The notes under the pieces were generated by a model that made no database searches, had not been told where the DNA came from, and saw nothing but the letters and a program-made list of their open reading frames with translations. From the NCBI RefSeq assembly GCF_014762705.1, contig NZ_JABURL010000013.1, positions 62,001 through 126,000 of the forward strand: a DNA stretch of 64,000 bases. Reading direction: 5' to 3'. The stretch's first letter is position 1. Every line of letters starts with the position of its first letter. The position numbers were made by a program, and so were the translations under genes. Below are positions 42,471 to 51,059 of the stretch, piece by piece. Source of the stretch: Cyclobacterium sp. Its GTDB lineage: Bacteria; Bacteroidota; Bacteroidia; Cytophagales; Cyclobacteriaceae.

Positions 42471-44864
42471 ATGAAATTGTATCCTTCAAACATGGAAGAA
42501 AAGATCAATTTTGATAAAATCAAGGAATTGATCAGAGATGAATGTACCAGTAGTTTGGGAGTTGATTTTGTCGGAAAAGTAAGTTTTTCCAGGGACAAAA
42601 AATTGTTAACCAAACTTTTGGAACAGACCGACGAATTCAGGCAAATACTTGTTTCCGGAAACCCTTTTCCTGCATCAAATTTCATCAACATTTACCCTTA
42701 TCTGGAAAAGGCGAAAATAGAAGGGACTTTTCTTTTTGAGGATGAGTTTCATGAGATCAGGCTGGGGCTTAAAACCCTAGATGGATGCGTATCTTTTTTT
42801 TACAAGTATCATGAAGAATATCCCCAATTGCACCAATTGTTGGGCATGGTGGAGGAAAATATCCCTTTGGAAAAAAGTATCGCAAAGGTAATTGATGAGA
42901 AAGGAAAAATAAAAAACAATGCCTCTCAGGAGCTGAACCTTATACGCACCCAACTTGCCTATGAGGAAAATCGGATTAGGAAAGTTTTGGACCATATTTA
43001 CCGATCCGTCAAGGCCCAGGGCTTTACTCCTGAGGATGCCTCTGTTACCGTCAGGGGAGGTAGGATGGTAATCCCTGTTCTTGCGGAATACAAAAAGCGG
43101 ATCAAGGGTTTTATCCATGATGAATCAGCTACAGGTCAGACCGTATATTTGGAGCCGGCAGAGGTTTTGGATATCAACAATGAAATCAAGGACCTGGAGT
43201 ATATGGAAAGGAGAGAGGTGCAGAAAATCCTTACCAGGTTAACCGACGAACTCCGGGCATACATTCCTGTACTCAGGCGGGCATTTTATTTTCTGGGCAT
43301 GATAGACTTTATCCGTGCCAAGGCCAGATTTGCATTGAAAATCAATGCAGTTAATCCGGAAATGGGTAAAGAAAAGGAACTGTCATGGGTTAAAGCCAGG
43401 CACCCCCTTTTGGAAATGGCGCTGTTGCAACAGCAAAAGACCATAGTGCCGGTCTCTATCAAACTTGATCCGAATCATAGACTACTGGTGATCTCAGGGC
43501 CCAATGCCGGCGGTAAATCCGTAACGCTAAAAACGGTGGCCTTGGTGCAGTACATGTATCAATGTGGTCTTTTGGTGCCCATGGAACCCAACTCCAGGTG
43601 CTGCATATTTGACCAGGTCTTTATCGACATTGGCGATGAGCAAAACATAGAGAATGACCTGAGTACCTACAGTTCCCACCTGATGAACATGAAGTTCTTC
43701 ACCCTTCATGCCAATAAAAACACCTTGTTTTTTATCGATGAATTTGGCACTGGAACCGAACCCCAATTTGGAGGGGCCATAGCTGAAGCCATCCTGATAG
43801 ACCTGAATAAGTCAGCTGCCTTTGGAATCGTTACTACTCATTACGGCAACCTCAAACAACTGGCTTCAAAAAGTCCGGGAATGGTAAATGGTGCCATGCG
43901 CTATGATGTGGATCGGTTAGAGCCGTTGTATGAGCTGGAGATTGGCAAACCGGGAAGTTCGTTTGCATTTGAGATTGCGGGTAAAATAGGCATTCCAAAG
44001 GATATCATCCTGCACGCCAAAGCCCAGGTCGGGGAAACAAGGGTAAGGTATGAAAAACTGTTGCTGAAGGTAGAAAGTGAAAAGAATAAATACGAAAACC
44101 TGATGGCAGAGACGCAGAGGAAAGAACGGCTTTTGGGGCAGCGACTCCAGGAGTACAATTCCCTGAAATCTACCTTAGACGAACAACAAAAGAACATCAT
44201 CAACGAGGCAAAGACCCAAGCCAAATTATTGATGGATGAAGCCAATAAAAAAATTGAGCATACCATCCGATCTATAAAGGAGTCTCAGGCGGATCAGGAA
44301 GCCACCCGGCAATTGAGAAAAGATCTTGATGCGCATAAAGTTGCCATCCAACCGGAAAAGCCGGTGGTTTCGCAACCAAAGACGATACAGGTATTGGGAG
44401 GGTCTATTGGGGTTGGGGACCAGGTAAGGCTTAAGGACAACGGTGCCCTGGCCGAAGTGATGGAGATCAAGGGAAAACAAGCTTCCATACTAATGGGGGA
44501 TCTGAAGTCCAATGTGAAAATTAGCCGGTTGGAAAAAATTTCCAATACTTCTTTAAAGAAGGAAAAAAAGGCCATGGGAAAACGGACAACTTATGATACG
44601 ACCAGTAAAATGGCAGAATTCTCGCCCAATCTGGACATCAGGGGAAAAAGGGGAGAAGAAGTCCTTCAGCTGGTTCAGAACTTTATAGACGAAGGATACA
44701 TGTTGGGTATGGATGAACTTAAAGTCATTCACGGCAAAGGGGACGGCATTTTGAGGGACCTAACCAGAAACCTTATCAGGAAAATGTCATCCGTCACCAG
44801 CTTCTCCGACGAACATGCAGACAGGGGTGGGTCTGGAGTGACCCTGGTGCAGCTCAAACAATAA
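42471..44864 (+). CDS. mutS2: MutS2 family endonuclease
   Basis: The 797-residue protein has the MutS2 layout: core domains, an ATPase with Walker A GPNAGGKSVTLKTVAL near residue 345 and Walker B FIDEFGTGTEPQFGG. A long coiled-coil region around 520-640 and a C-terminal Smr domain (LDIRGKRGEEVLQLV, VIHGKGDGILRDL) follow. MutS2 is linked to suppression of recombination or to rescue of stalled ribosomes, depending on species. Length is normal for the family. The gene starts directly after the DUF4296 stop. Confidence 0.95.
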   Translation: MKLYPSNMEEKINFDKIKELIRDECTSSLGVDFVGKVSFSRDKKLLTKLLEQTDEFRQILVSGNPFPASNFINIYPYLEKAKIEGTFLFEDEFHEIRLGLKTLDGCVSFFYKYHEEYPQLHQLLGMVEENIPLEKSIAKVIDEKGKIKNNASQELNLIRTQLAYEENRIRKVLDHIYRSVKAQGFTPEDASVTVRGGRMVIPVLAEYKKRIKGFIHDESATGQTVYLEPAEVLDINNEIKDLEYMERREVQKILTRLTDELRAYIPVLRRAFYFLGMIDFIRAKARFALKINAVNPEMGKEKELSWVKARHPLLEMALLQQQKTIVPVSIKLDPNHRLLVISGPNAGGKSVTLKTVALVQYMYQCGLLVPMEPNSRCCIFDQVFIDIGDEQNIENDLSTYSSHLMNMKFFTLHANKNTLFFIDEFGTGTEPQFGGAIAEAILIDLNKSAAFGIVTTHYGNLKQLASKSPGMVNGAMRYDVDRLEPLYELEIGKPGSSFAFEIAGKIGIPKDIILHAKAQVGETRVRYEKLLLKVESEKNKYENLMAETQRKERLLGQRLQEYNSLKSTLDEQQKNIINEAKTQAKLLMDEANKKIEHTIRSIKESQADQEATRQLRKDLDAHKVAIQPEKPVVSQPKTIQVLGGSIGVGDQVRLKDNGALAEVMEIKGKQASILMGDLKSNVKISRLEKISNTSLKKEKKAMGKRTTYDTTSKMAEFSPNLDIRGKRGEEVLQLVQNFIDEGYMLGMDELKVIHGKGDGILRDLTRNLIRKMSSVTSFSDEHADRGGSGVTLVQLKQ

Positions 44865-44890
44865 TTTTTCCCATCAAATTGATCAGATCT

Positions 44891-45316
44891 TTACCTTTTG
44901 TAAGCTTGCCTGGCAATAAGAACCCAGCTTTTGCCCTTTTTCTTCCATACGGTCAGCACCCCCAGGTTGACAGGGGCGGGTTCACTGTCTTTGTTGTCTG
45001 TCCGGCCGATCAGGAAATGTCTGACCAATGCGGTATTGCCTGAAATATCCACTGTTTGGTTCTCAATATTGATTTCGGTAAAATTGGATACTCCGGATGT
45101 AAGTGCTTGAATAAACGCGGATTGATCTTCAATCAATCCATTGGAATGCCCATAAGTCAATTGAGGATGGGTCAGTTTTTGGAGTTGGGATTCATCGGCA
45201 TCTACCATGGCTGAAGTCAATTCGGAAACGGCATTCTCTACAGCAGCCTGGTGTTTGGTCTGGGCAAAGAGCAAAGAAGATGAAAAGAAGCAAGTAAGAA
45301 ACAGGTATTTGAGCAT
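44891..45316 (-). CDS. Secreted SnoaL/DUF4440-like protein
   Basis: The 141-residue protein has a signal peptide (YLFLTCFFSSSLLFAQ) and an NTF2-like fold of about 120 residues: VENAVSELTSAMVDADESQL, LTYGHSNGLIEDQSAFIQAL and a VLTVWKKKGKSWVLIARQ ending. This is the DUF4440/SnoaL pattern, often a small enzyme or ligand-binding protein. The exact activity is unknown. It lies 26 bases past the mutS2 stop on the opposite strand. Confidence 0.83.
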   Translation of the reverse strand: MLKYLFLTCFFSSSLLFAQTKHQAAVENAVSELTSAMVDADESQLQKLTHPQLTYGHSNGLIEDQSAFIQALTSGVSNFTEINIENQTVDISGNTALVRHFLIGRTDNKDSEPAPVNLGVLTVWKKKGKSWVLIARQAYKR

Positions 45317-45345
45317 GGGTTTATCGGGTAAATTAAATTATTGGG

Positions 45346-45837
45346 TTATTCCATTAAAATAAGATCGAACACATAGAATCCTGCCAGGGCTGTCACCCTT
45401 GCATTCTGTGGTGCAGGCACTACCCATTCCAATCTCAGGTTATTTTGGTTTCTGGTAAAGGAAATTTCTTTATTGGCAGCAGGCTGTATTCCCGAAAGGA
45501 TAATCTTATCCAAGTTTTCTCCTTCGAAGGCCCAATTCCCATTCGTGTCAAACAGCAGATTGCTGTTTTCGGTAATGTAAGATTTTCCTGTATTGTTGGC
45601 AATAAAACGGATTTCAAAATCAGCAAATTCATTCGTTTGCACTGTGCCATCTTTGGTGACCGAACCTCCGTTGCTAACTGTCCATGTCTGACTTCCCGAG
45701 GGCCCAGTAAGTCTTTCTATGGCTTGCTCTTCGGCTGTCTTTTCAGGTTCCCCGTTTTCTCCTCCATTACAAGCTGTAAATCCCATAAGGAGCAGGAAGG
45801 CCCAAAAATAATTCATCAATGCTTTCATACTTTTCAA
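45346..45837 (-). CDS. Hypothetical lipoprotein
   Basis: The 163-residue protein has a lipoprotein signal (FWAFLLLMGFTACNGGEN), then a linker and a beta-rich domain with RLTGPSGSQTWTVSNGGSV near residue 43. It resembles small surface lipoproteins of Bacteroidota with lipocalin-like folds, but I do not recognise a named family. The ATG at 45837 or an internal one three codons later could be the start. It precedes the SnoaL-like gene by 29 bases on the same strand. Confidence 0.75.
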   Translation of the reverse strand: MKSMKALMNYFWAFLLLMGFTACNGGENGEPEKTAEEQAIERLTGPSGSQTWTVSNGGSVTKDGTVQTNEFADFEIRFIANNTGKSYITENSNLLFDTNGNWAFEGENLDKIILSGIQPAANKEISFTRNQNNLRLEWVVPAPQNARVTALAGFYVFDLILME

Positions 45838-45872
45838 ACTAGAGGAGTAAATTTAATCAATTCCAGGGTTAA

Positions 45873-46508
45873 TCAAATAATACCTTGCCTTTTATAATCC
45901 TCCAGACGAAGAATTTGTTCACAGAAATCATATTCTCTGGGATCATTGGAGGCGATGACAATACATTTATCCTTTCCAAACCGGGTGATCATTTCCCTAT
46001 ACCATTGTATTCCTTTTTCGTCAAGATTGGAGGTGGGTTCATCCAGAAGCACAAAAGGGGCCTGTGAAAAAAAGCAGATTCCCAATTTCAGTCTTTGCTT
46101 CATTCCTGATGAAAAGAAAGAAATAGGTTTATCAATGGCATTTTCCAGATAAAGTAGGTTCAAAAGTGCAGTTGTACCGATATTTCCTTCCGGTTTTTTG
46201 AATTGAAAATGAAAATTCAAAAACTCATTGAGGGTGAATTCTTCGGGTAACTCCAGGTAGGGGGCACTGATGACCAGGTGTTTGTATATTTCTTCGGGAG
46301 AAATTTCATTCTGGTCCTTTGAAAACACCAAATTTCCTTCCGTGAGAGGCATCTGTGCCGACAGACATTTGATCAGGGTAGACTTTCCGGAGCCATTATT
46401 TCCGGTAACGGCCATTCTCATTCCGCTTTTCAAGCTCAGGTCCAGGTTTTTAAAAATCCAATCTCTTTGAAATTTTTTCCCAGCCTGTTTTAGCTCAACG
46501 GACAGCAT
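45873..46508 (-). CDS. ABC transporter ATP-binding protein without a local permease
   Basis: The 211-residue ATPase has Walker A TGNNGSGKSTLIKCL, a signature region FFSSGMKQRLKLGI, and Walker B FVLLDEPTSNLDE. The signature is SSGMKQR rather than the usual LSGGQ, as in some export-type ATPases. It starts one base after the lpxA stop and is probably translated with it. No permease gene is in the cluster, so its partner is elsewhere or it has a non-transport role. The location suggests a link to envelope lipid export, but this is inference. Confidence 0.88.
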   Translation of the reverse strand: MLSVELKQAGKKFQRDWIFKNLDLSLKSGMRMAVTGNNGSGKSTLIKCLSAQMPLTEGNLVFSKDQNEISPEEIYKHLVISAPYLELPEEFTLNEFLNFHFQFKKPEGNIGTTALLNLLYLENAIDKPISFFSSGMKQRLKLGICFFSQAPFVLLDEPTSNLDEKGIQWYREMITRFGKDKCIVIASNDPREYDFCEQILRLEDYKRQGII

Positions 46509-46509
46509 A

Positions 46510-47289
46510 TCACTGAATATAACCTTTCATTACGCCCCTCTCTGAGGAGCGTATGAAGTTGACAATCTCATCCCGCTCTTTTGTGGCAGGAAGGTTGATT
46601 TCAATTTCCTCCAGGGCTTTGCTGTTGTTCCAGCTGTTTAAAAACAAATACCGGTAGACCTCCTGGATTTCGCTTATCGTTTTGCCTTCAAATCCCCTTC
46701 TTCTTAGTCCCAGGGAATTGACTCCGGCATAACTCAAAGGTTCTCTGGCAGCTTTTGTAAAAGGCGGAACATCTTTCCGGACCAGTGAACCGCCGGAAAT
46801 CATGCTGTGCATTCCTATTTTAACAAACTGGTGTATGGCACTGCTGCCACCAACAAATGCCCAATCATCAATGTTGACATGTCCCGCTACCTGTACCGAA
46901 TTGGCGATGATTACCCGGTCATGTATCAGGCAATCATGGGCTATATGTACATAAGCCATTAAAAGGCAATCATTGCCAATTTTGGTGGTCTTTTTATCCG
47001 CCGTTCCCCTGTTTATGGTTACAAACTCCCTGATGGTCGTATTATTTCCGATTTCTACCAGAGAGTCCTCACCTTTGTATTTCAGGTCTTGAGGAATGGC
47101 TGCAATAACGGCACCTGGAAAGATGCTGCAGTTTTCTCCAATTCTTGCACCTGGATAAATGGTGACGTTTGAGCCAATCCATGTACCTGCTCCGATTTCC
47201 ACATCAGAATGGATGGAAGAAAAAGCTTCAACTGAGACATTATCTCCCAACCGGGCATTTTTGTTTATTTCGGATAATTTGCTGATCAT
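46510..47289 (-). CDS. lpxA: UDP-N-acetylglucosamine acyltransferase
   Basis: The 259-residue enzyme adds the first acyl chain to UDP-GlcNAc in lipid A synthesis. The left-handed beta-helix of hexapeptide repeats is clear (IGAGTWIGSNVTIYPGARI, IGENCSIFPGAVI), with the catalytic histidine in MAYVHIAHDCLI. The C-terminal helical region is present. Length is normal. It overlaps the lpxC-fabZ stop by 4 bases, and the ABC ATPase follows after one base. Confidence 0.96.
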   Translation of the reverse strand: MISKLSEINKNARLGDNVSVEAFSSIHSDVEIGAGTWIGSNVTIYPGARIGENCSIFPGAVIAAIPQDLKYKGEDSLVEIGNNTTIREFVTINRGTADKKTTKIGNDCLLMAYVHIAHDCLIHDRVIIANSVQVAGHVNIDDWAFVGGSSAIHQFVKIGMHSMISGGSLVRKDVPPFTKAAREPLSYAGVNSLGLRRRGFEGKTISEIQEVYRYLFLNSWNNSKALEEIEINLPATKERDEIVNFIRSSERGVMKGYIQ

Positions 47290-48680
47290 GTGTCTTTTCT
47301 TACAATGCTGGCAGTCATTATGGCTTCACAAACCAAGGCATTTCCTACAAAAGCCTCCCCCTTCATTTTTGCGATTCCTCTCCGGATGGGATTGAGAAGT
47401 TCACATTTGAAGATCAATGTGTCACCAGGCAACACCATTTTTCTAAATTTGCAGTTTTCAATACTAAGGAAATAGGTCCAATAGTTTTCAGGATCTTCCA
47501 CAGTACTGAGAACCAATATTCCTCCGGTTTGGGCCATGGCCTCTACCTGTAATACTCCTGGCATAACCGGATTGTTGGGAAAGTGCCCCATAAAAAAGGG
47601 TTCGTTGATGGTGACATTTTTCACCCCCGCCACCAATTTGTCATCAAGATAAATGATTTTGTCCAGCAATTGAAACGGATACCTGTGAGGAAGAATGTTG
47701 CTGATCTGGTTTATGTCCAGTACCGGAGGTAGTTTGGGGTCATAGTAAGGGATATTCATGGGGCCTGATTTTTCCATGGCCCTTTTGATTTTTTTTGCAA
47801 ATGCCACATTGGCCGCATGGCCGGGCCTGGCAGCGAGTATCTGGGCTTTTAAAGGTCTGCCCACCAGTGCCAGGTCACCAATGACATCCAACAGTTTGTG
47901 TCGGGCCGGTTCGTTTTTATACCTGAGTTCTACATTGTTTAAAATTCCCTCTTTCTGAACTTCAACCTTTTGTTTATTGAACATTTTGGCCAGGCTTGAC
48001 AATTCCGCCTCTTCGACTATGCGATCTACTACTACAATGGCATTATTCAGGTCACCGCCTTTTATCAGGTTATTGTTATAGAGCATTTCCAACTCGTGAA
48101 GGAAACAAAAGGTCCTGCACGAGGCAATTTCATGCCGGAATTGACTGATATCGGTAATAGAAGCGTGCTGGCTTCCAAGAACCGGGGAGTTATAATCTAC
48201 CATTACGGTGACCCTGAAATCGTCCAGGGGCAAGGCTGCCATCTCCACTTCCCTGGCGCTGTCCTTGTAATGGATGCTTTCAGGTACTTCAAAAAATCTA
48301 CGAAGTGCATTTTGTTCTTCCAGACCTGCATCTTCCAGGATCTCAATAAATTGAATGCTACTGCCGTCCAAAATAGGGGGTTCAGGCCCGCTAAGTTGTA
48401 TCAGCACATTGTCTATTTCCATGCCTACCAGTGCAGCCAGCACATGTTCTACAGTAAAGACCCTGGCCCCGCTTTGCTCCAGGGTAGTGCCTCTGGATAC
48501 ATCTACCACATTGTCTACGTCCGCATCGATAACTGGCTGGCCTTCCAGATCCATCCTTTGAAACTTATAACCATGGTTTGGATTGGCCGGCAAAAAGGTC
48601 ATGTTGGCTTCAATACCTGTATGTAATCCTACTCCTGATAGGGTGACTTGTTTTTTTATGGTATGCTGTTTTACTTTCAT
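47286..48680 (-). CDS. lpxC-fabZ: Bifunctional LpxC deacetylase and FabZ dehydratase
   Basis: The 464-residue protein is the LpxC-FabZ fusion known from Bacteroidota. The LpxC part (about 1-300) removes the acetyl group from UDP-acyl-GlcNAc; its zinc ligands are in TVEHVLAAL and RHKLLDVIGD. The FabZ part (about 315-464) dehydrates beta-hydroxyacyl-ACP, with ILPHRYPFQLLDKI and GHFPNNPVMPGVLQVEAMAQ. The fusion couples lipid A commitment with fatty-acid elongation. The gene lies between lpxD and lpxA. Confidence 0.96.
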   Translation of the reverse strand: MKVKQHTIKKQVTLSGVGLHTGIEANMTFLPANPNHGYKFQRMDLEGQPVIDADVDNVVDVSRGTTLEQSGARVFTVEHVLAALVGMEIDNVLIQLSGPEPPILDGSSIQFIEILEDAGLEEQNALRRFFEVPESIHYKDSAREVEMAALPLDDFRVTVMVDYNSPVLGSQHASITDISQFRHEIASCRTFCFLHELEMLYNNNLIKGGDLNNAIVVVDRIVEEAELSSLAKMFNKQKVEVQKEGILNNVELRYKNEPARHKLLDVIGDLALVGRPLKAQILAARPGHAANVAFAKKIKRAMEKSGPMNIPYYDPKLPPVLDINQISNILPHRYPFQLLDKIIYLDDKLVAGVKNVTINEPFFMGHFPNNPVMPGVLQVEAMAQTGGILVLSTVEDPENYWTYFLSIENCKFRKMVLPGDTLIFKCELLNPIRRGIAKMKGEAFVGNALVCEAIMTASIVRKDT

Positions 48681-48727
48681 TAAAATAAGTTACTAAATGG
48701 CTGCGATGTCCCAATTAACTGACAAAT

Positions 48728-49750
48728 TTATAGTTTTTTTTCCAGCTCTCTTAATTTGTCCTGAAGTAAAGGTAATTTTCTGAAAATGGAATATGATTTC
48801 AAAAACCCCTTTATGTCAAACCCAATGTATCCAAAAATCGTTTTTCCCGGTTCGGTGACCGATTTCATGATACCAGAGTTGGCTCCCACAGTGGTATTAT
48901 CGGCAATCTGGATATGCCCCACAATACCGCATTTCCCAGCCAAAACGCAGTTCTTTCCGATGGTTGTTGACCCTGAGATGCCGGCCTGGGAGGCCACTAC
49001 TGTATTTTCTCCCAGGCTTACATTATGGGCTATCTGTACCTGATTATCGATTTTAACTCCTTTACCGATATGTGTGGACCCCATTGTTGCGCAATCAATG
49101 GTGGTATTAGCCCCTATACTTACCCCGTCTTCCAATACTACATTTCCCAATTGAGGGATATTCTTGTAGGTACCATCAGGCTGGGGGGCAAAGCCAAATC
49201 CGTCAGCCCCTAGAATACTCCCCGCATGAACCTCACAGTCATTTCCAATTACAGTCCTGGAATATATTTTGACTCCTGGGTAAAAGGTGCAGTTATCCCC
49301 TATGGTTACTTCGTCACCTATGTACACCTGTGGATAAATTTTCACATTTTTACCGATACTACAATTTTTTCCCACGTAGGAAAAAGCTCCCCGGAAACAA
49401 TTTGCCCCGATTTTACTGCTTTCATGAAAGTAATTGGGTTCCTCAATACCTGAAATCTCCGATTTCACCATCTTGGCATAGGTCTCCAGGAGTTTTGTGA
49501 AGCCGGAATAGGGATCCTTTACCCGGATCAGGGTTGTTTTATATTGCTTCTGGGGTTTAAAACTATCCGCAACGATGATAGCGGAACAGTCCGTATCGTA
49601 AAGGTGTTTTTCATACTTGAGGTTGGATAGAAATCCAATGCTTCCTGCTTTTCCCTCCTGTATTTTGTCAAGGCGATTGATTTTCCCAGAACCATCTCCT
49701 TCCACGCTTCCATCCAAAAGTAGTGCAATTTCATCGATGGTAAATTCCAT
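48728..49750 (-). CDS. lpxD: UDP-3-O-acylglucosamine N-acyltransferase
   Basis: The 340-residue enzyme adds the N-linked acyl chain in lipid A synthesis. It has the N-terminal LpxD domain (FTIDEIALLLDGSVEGDG, GSIGFLSNLKYEKHLY) and then hexapeptide repeats forming a beta-helix (IGKNVKIYPQVYIGDEVTIG). The catalytic histidine lies in VQIAHNVSLGENT. Length matches the family. It follows the HD gene by 16 bases and precedes lpxC-fabZ by 47 bases. Confidence 0.96.
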   Translation of the reverse strand: MEFTIDEIALLLDGSVEGDGSGKINRLDKIQEGKAGSIGFLSNLKYEKHLYDTDCSAIIVADSFKPQKQYKTTLIRVKDPYSGFTKLLETYAKMVKSEISGIEEPNYFHESSKIGANCFRGAFSYVGKNCSIGKNVKIYPQVYIGDEVTIGDNCTFYPGVKIYSRTVIGNDCEVHAGSILGADGFGFAPQPDGTYKNIPQLGNVVLEDGVSIGANTTIDCATMGSTHIGKGVKIDNQVQIAHNVSLGENTVVASQAGISGSTTIGKNCVLAGKCGIVGHIQIADNTTVGANSGIMKSVTEPGKTIFGYIGFDIKGFLKSYSIFRKLPLLQDKLRELEKKL

Positions 49751-49766
49751 TTAATTCTTAATTGTT

Positions 49767-51008
49767 TTACCGTAAAGTTAAATTTTTAGCATGACAAGCA
49801 TAATATTTTTTCACTATTTTGCTCATGGCTTTTATATTTGGCAAATCCGCCGCCATGGCCACGTCCATTACCTCCCCCTTTTTTGTCAGGATCCAAATCT
49901 TGTCTTTGGCCAGGTATCCGTAATTGCTGATTTCACCGGAAGAAAAGAAATATTCCATATCCTGATTGGAAAAAGAATGTTTGCTTTGCACCTTTCGCTT
50001 CATGTGTCGAATCTCTTCAGCGGAAAATGGCTGATTGCCCAAATGTATTTTAAACAAGTTTCTGGTCAGAAACATATGGGAAATTTCCCGCAGGACAAAA
50101 TCTTCTTCGTTTTTCCATAGTTTGATGGCACCCCAAACATCAAAATCATCCATTTGGGAAAAGTCATTCAGCCAATCCTTTTGCCCTTCTTTGGGATCAT
50201 TGGACGGGTCTTTTTCCAGAAACAGGAGGAGTTCTTCGGATCCCGGCAGATTTATTCCGGCATTTTTCAGTTCCCTGGCCCTTAAAATCAGATTGATAAG
50301 CATTTTCTCAGCGCAAACAGTCGTTTTATGCAGGTATACCTGCCAATACATTAATCTTCGTGCACTCAAAAAATTCTCAATACTGTAAATTCCTTTTTCT
50401 TCAATGACTACCTGATCGTTTACGATGGTCATCATTTTGATGATACGGTCTGCCCCAATTGTGCCTTCTGAAACTCCGGTAAAAAAGCAATCTCGCTGTA
50501 AATAATCCAGGCGATCAATATCGAGTTGGCTGGAGACCAGTTGGTGAAAGAATTTTCTTTCGTAACTTCCCACAAATATTTTTCTGGCCAATGAAAGTTG
50601 GCCATGAAATTGCTTATTCAATGCATCAAAGAATAGCAGGGAAATGGCTTCATGATGTAGTCCTTTAAGAAGAATCGACTCCAAAGCATGGGAAAAAGGC
50701 CCATGACCGATGTCGTGCAGTAATATTGCCAAAAGGGCAGCTTCATATTCCTCTTCAGATATTTCAATGCCTTTATTGCGCAGTTGATCAAGGGTAATGC
50801 TCATCAAATGCATGGCTCCAATAGCGTGATGGAATCGGGTATGCAGGGCTCCCGGGTAGACCATATCCGTCAAACCTAATTGTTTGATTCTGCGTAACCT
50901 TTGGAAATAGGGGTGGTCTATTACGGCAAAAATCAATTCACTGGGAATATTGATGAACCCGTACACGGGGTCATTGATGATTTTATGGCTTTTCAATGTC
51001 CTGTTCAT
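49767..51008 (-). CDS. HD-domain phosphohydrolase
   Basis: The 413-residue protein has an HD domain with RFHHAIGAMHLM near residue 60 and LLHDIGHGPFSHALE near residue 95, the metal-binding H...HD ligands of dNTPase-like enzymes. Related proteins hydrolyse dNTPs or nucleotide signals; the substrate here is unknown. It heads the lpxD-lpxC-lpxA run on the minus strand. A -7 box lies 13 bases upstream of its start, and the gene is divergent from porX. Confidence 0.9.
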   Translation of the reverse strand: MNRTLKSHKIINDPVYGFINIPSELIFAVIDHPYFQRLRRIKQLGLTDMVYPGALHTRFHHAIGAMHLMSITLDQLRNKGIEISEEEYEAALLAILLHDIGHGPFSHALESILLKGLHHEAISLLFFDALNKQFHGQLSLARKIFVGSYERKFFHQLVSSQLDIDRLDYLQRDCFFTGVSEGTIGADRIIKMMTIVNDQVVIEEKGIYSIENFLSARRLMYWQVYLHKTTVCAEKMLINLILRARELKNAGINLPGSEELLLFLEKDPSNDPKEGQKDWLNDFSQMDDFDVWGAIKLWKNEEDFVLREISHMFLTRNLFKIHLGNQPFSAEEIRHMKRKVQSKHSFSNQDMEYFFSSGEISNYGYLAKDKIWILTKKGEVMDVAMAADLPNIKAMSKIVKKYYACHAKNLTLR

Positions 51009-51021
51009 AAAGGCAACTTGC

Positions 51022-51054
51022 CAAAAGTAATTAATCTAAAAAGAATTAAACCAA
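51022..51054 (-). promoter_or_regulatory. Bacteroidota-type promoter of the HD-lpx operon
   Basis: Plus-strand caaaagta (51022-51029) is the reverse complement of tacttttg, an exact TAnnTTTG match, and a caa at 51052-51054 gives a -33 ttg after 22 bases. It lies in the short interval between the HD gene and porX. Confidence 0.5.
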
Positions 51055-51059
51055 TTGAT

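Noticed and set aside
42777-43118. Antisense ORF of 113 residues inside mutS2
   Set aside because: It lies entirely opposite the conserved mutS2 coding sequence, and its translation shows no family motifs.
48096-48626. Plus-strand ORF of 176 residues in lpxC-fabZ
   Set aside because: It mirrors the conserved LpxC domain and has no independent evidence.
50901-51059. N-terminal extension of the porX ORF
   Set aside because: These 53 codons overlap the HD gene on the other strand, and the receiver domain starts naturally at the ATG at 51060.
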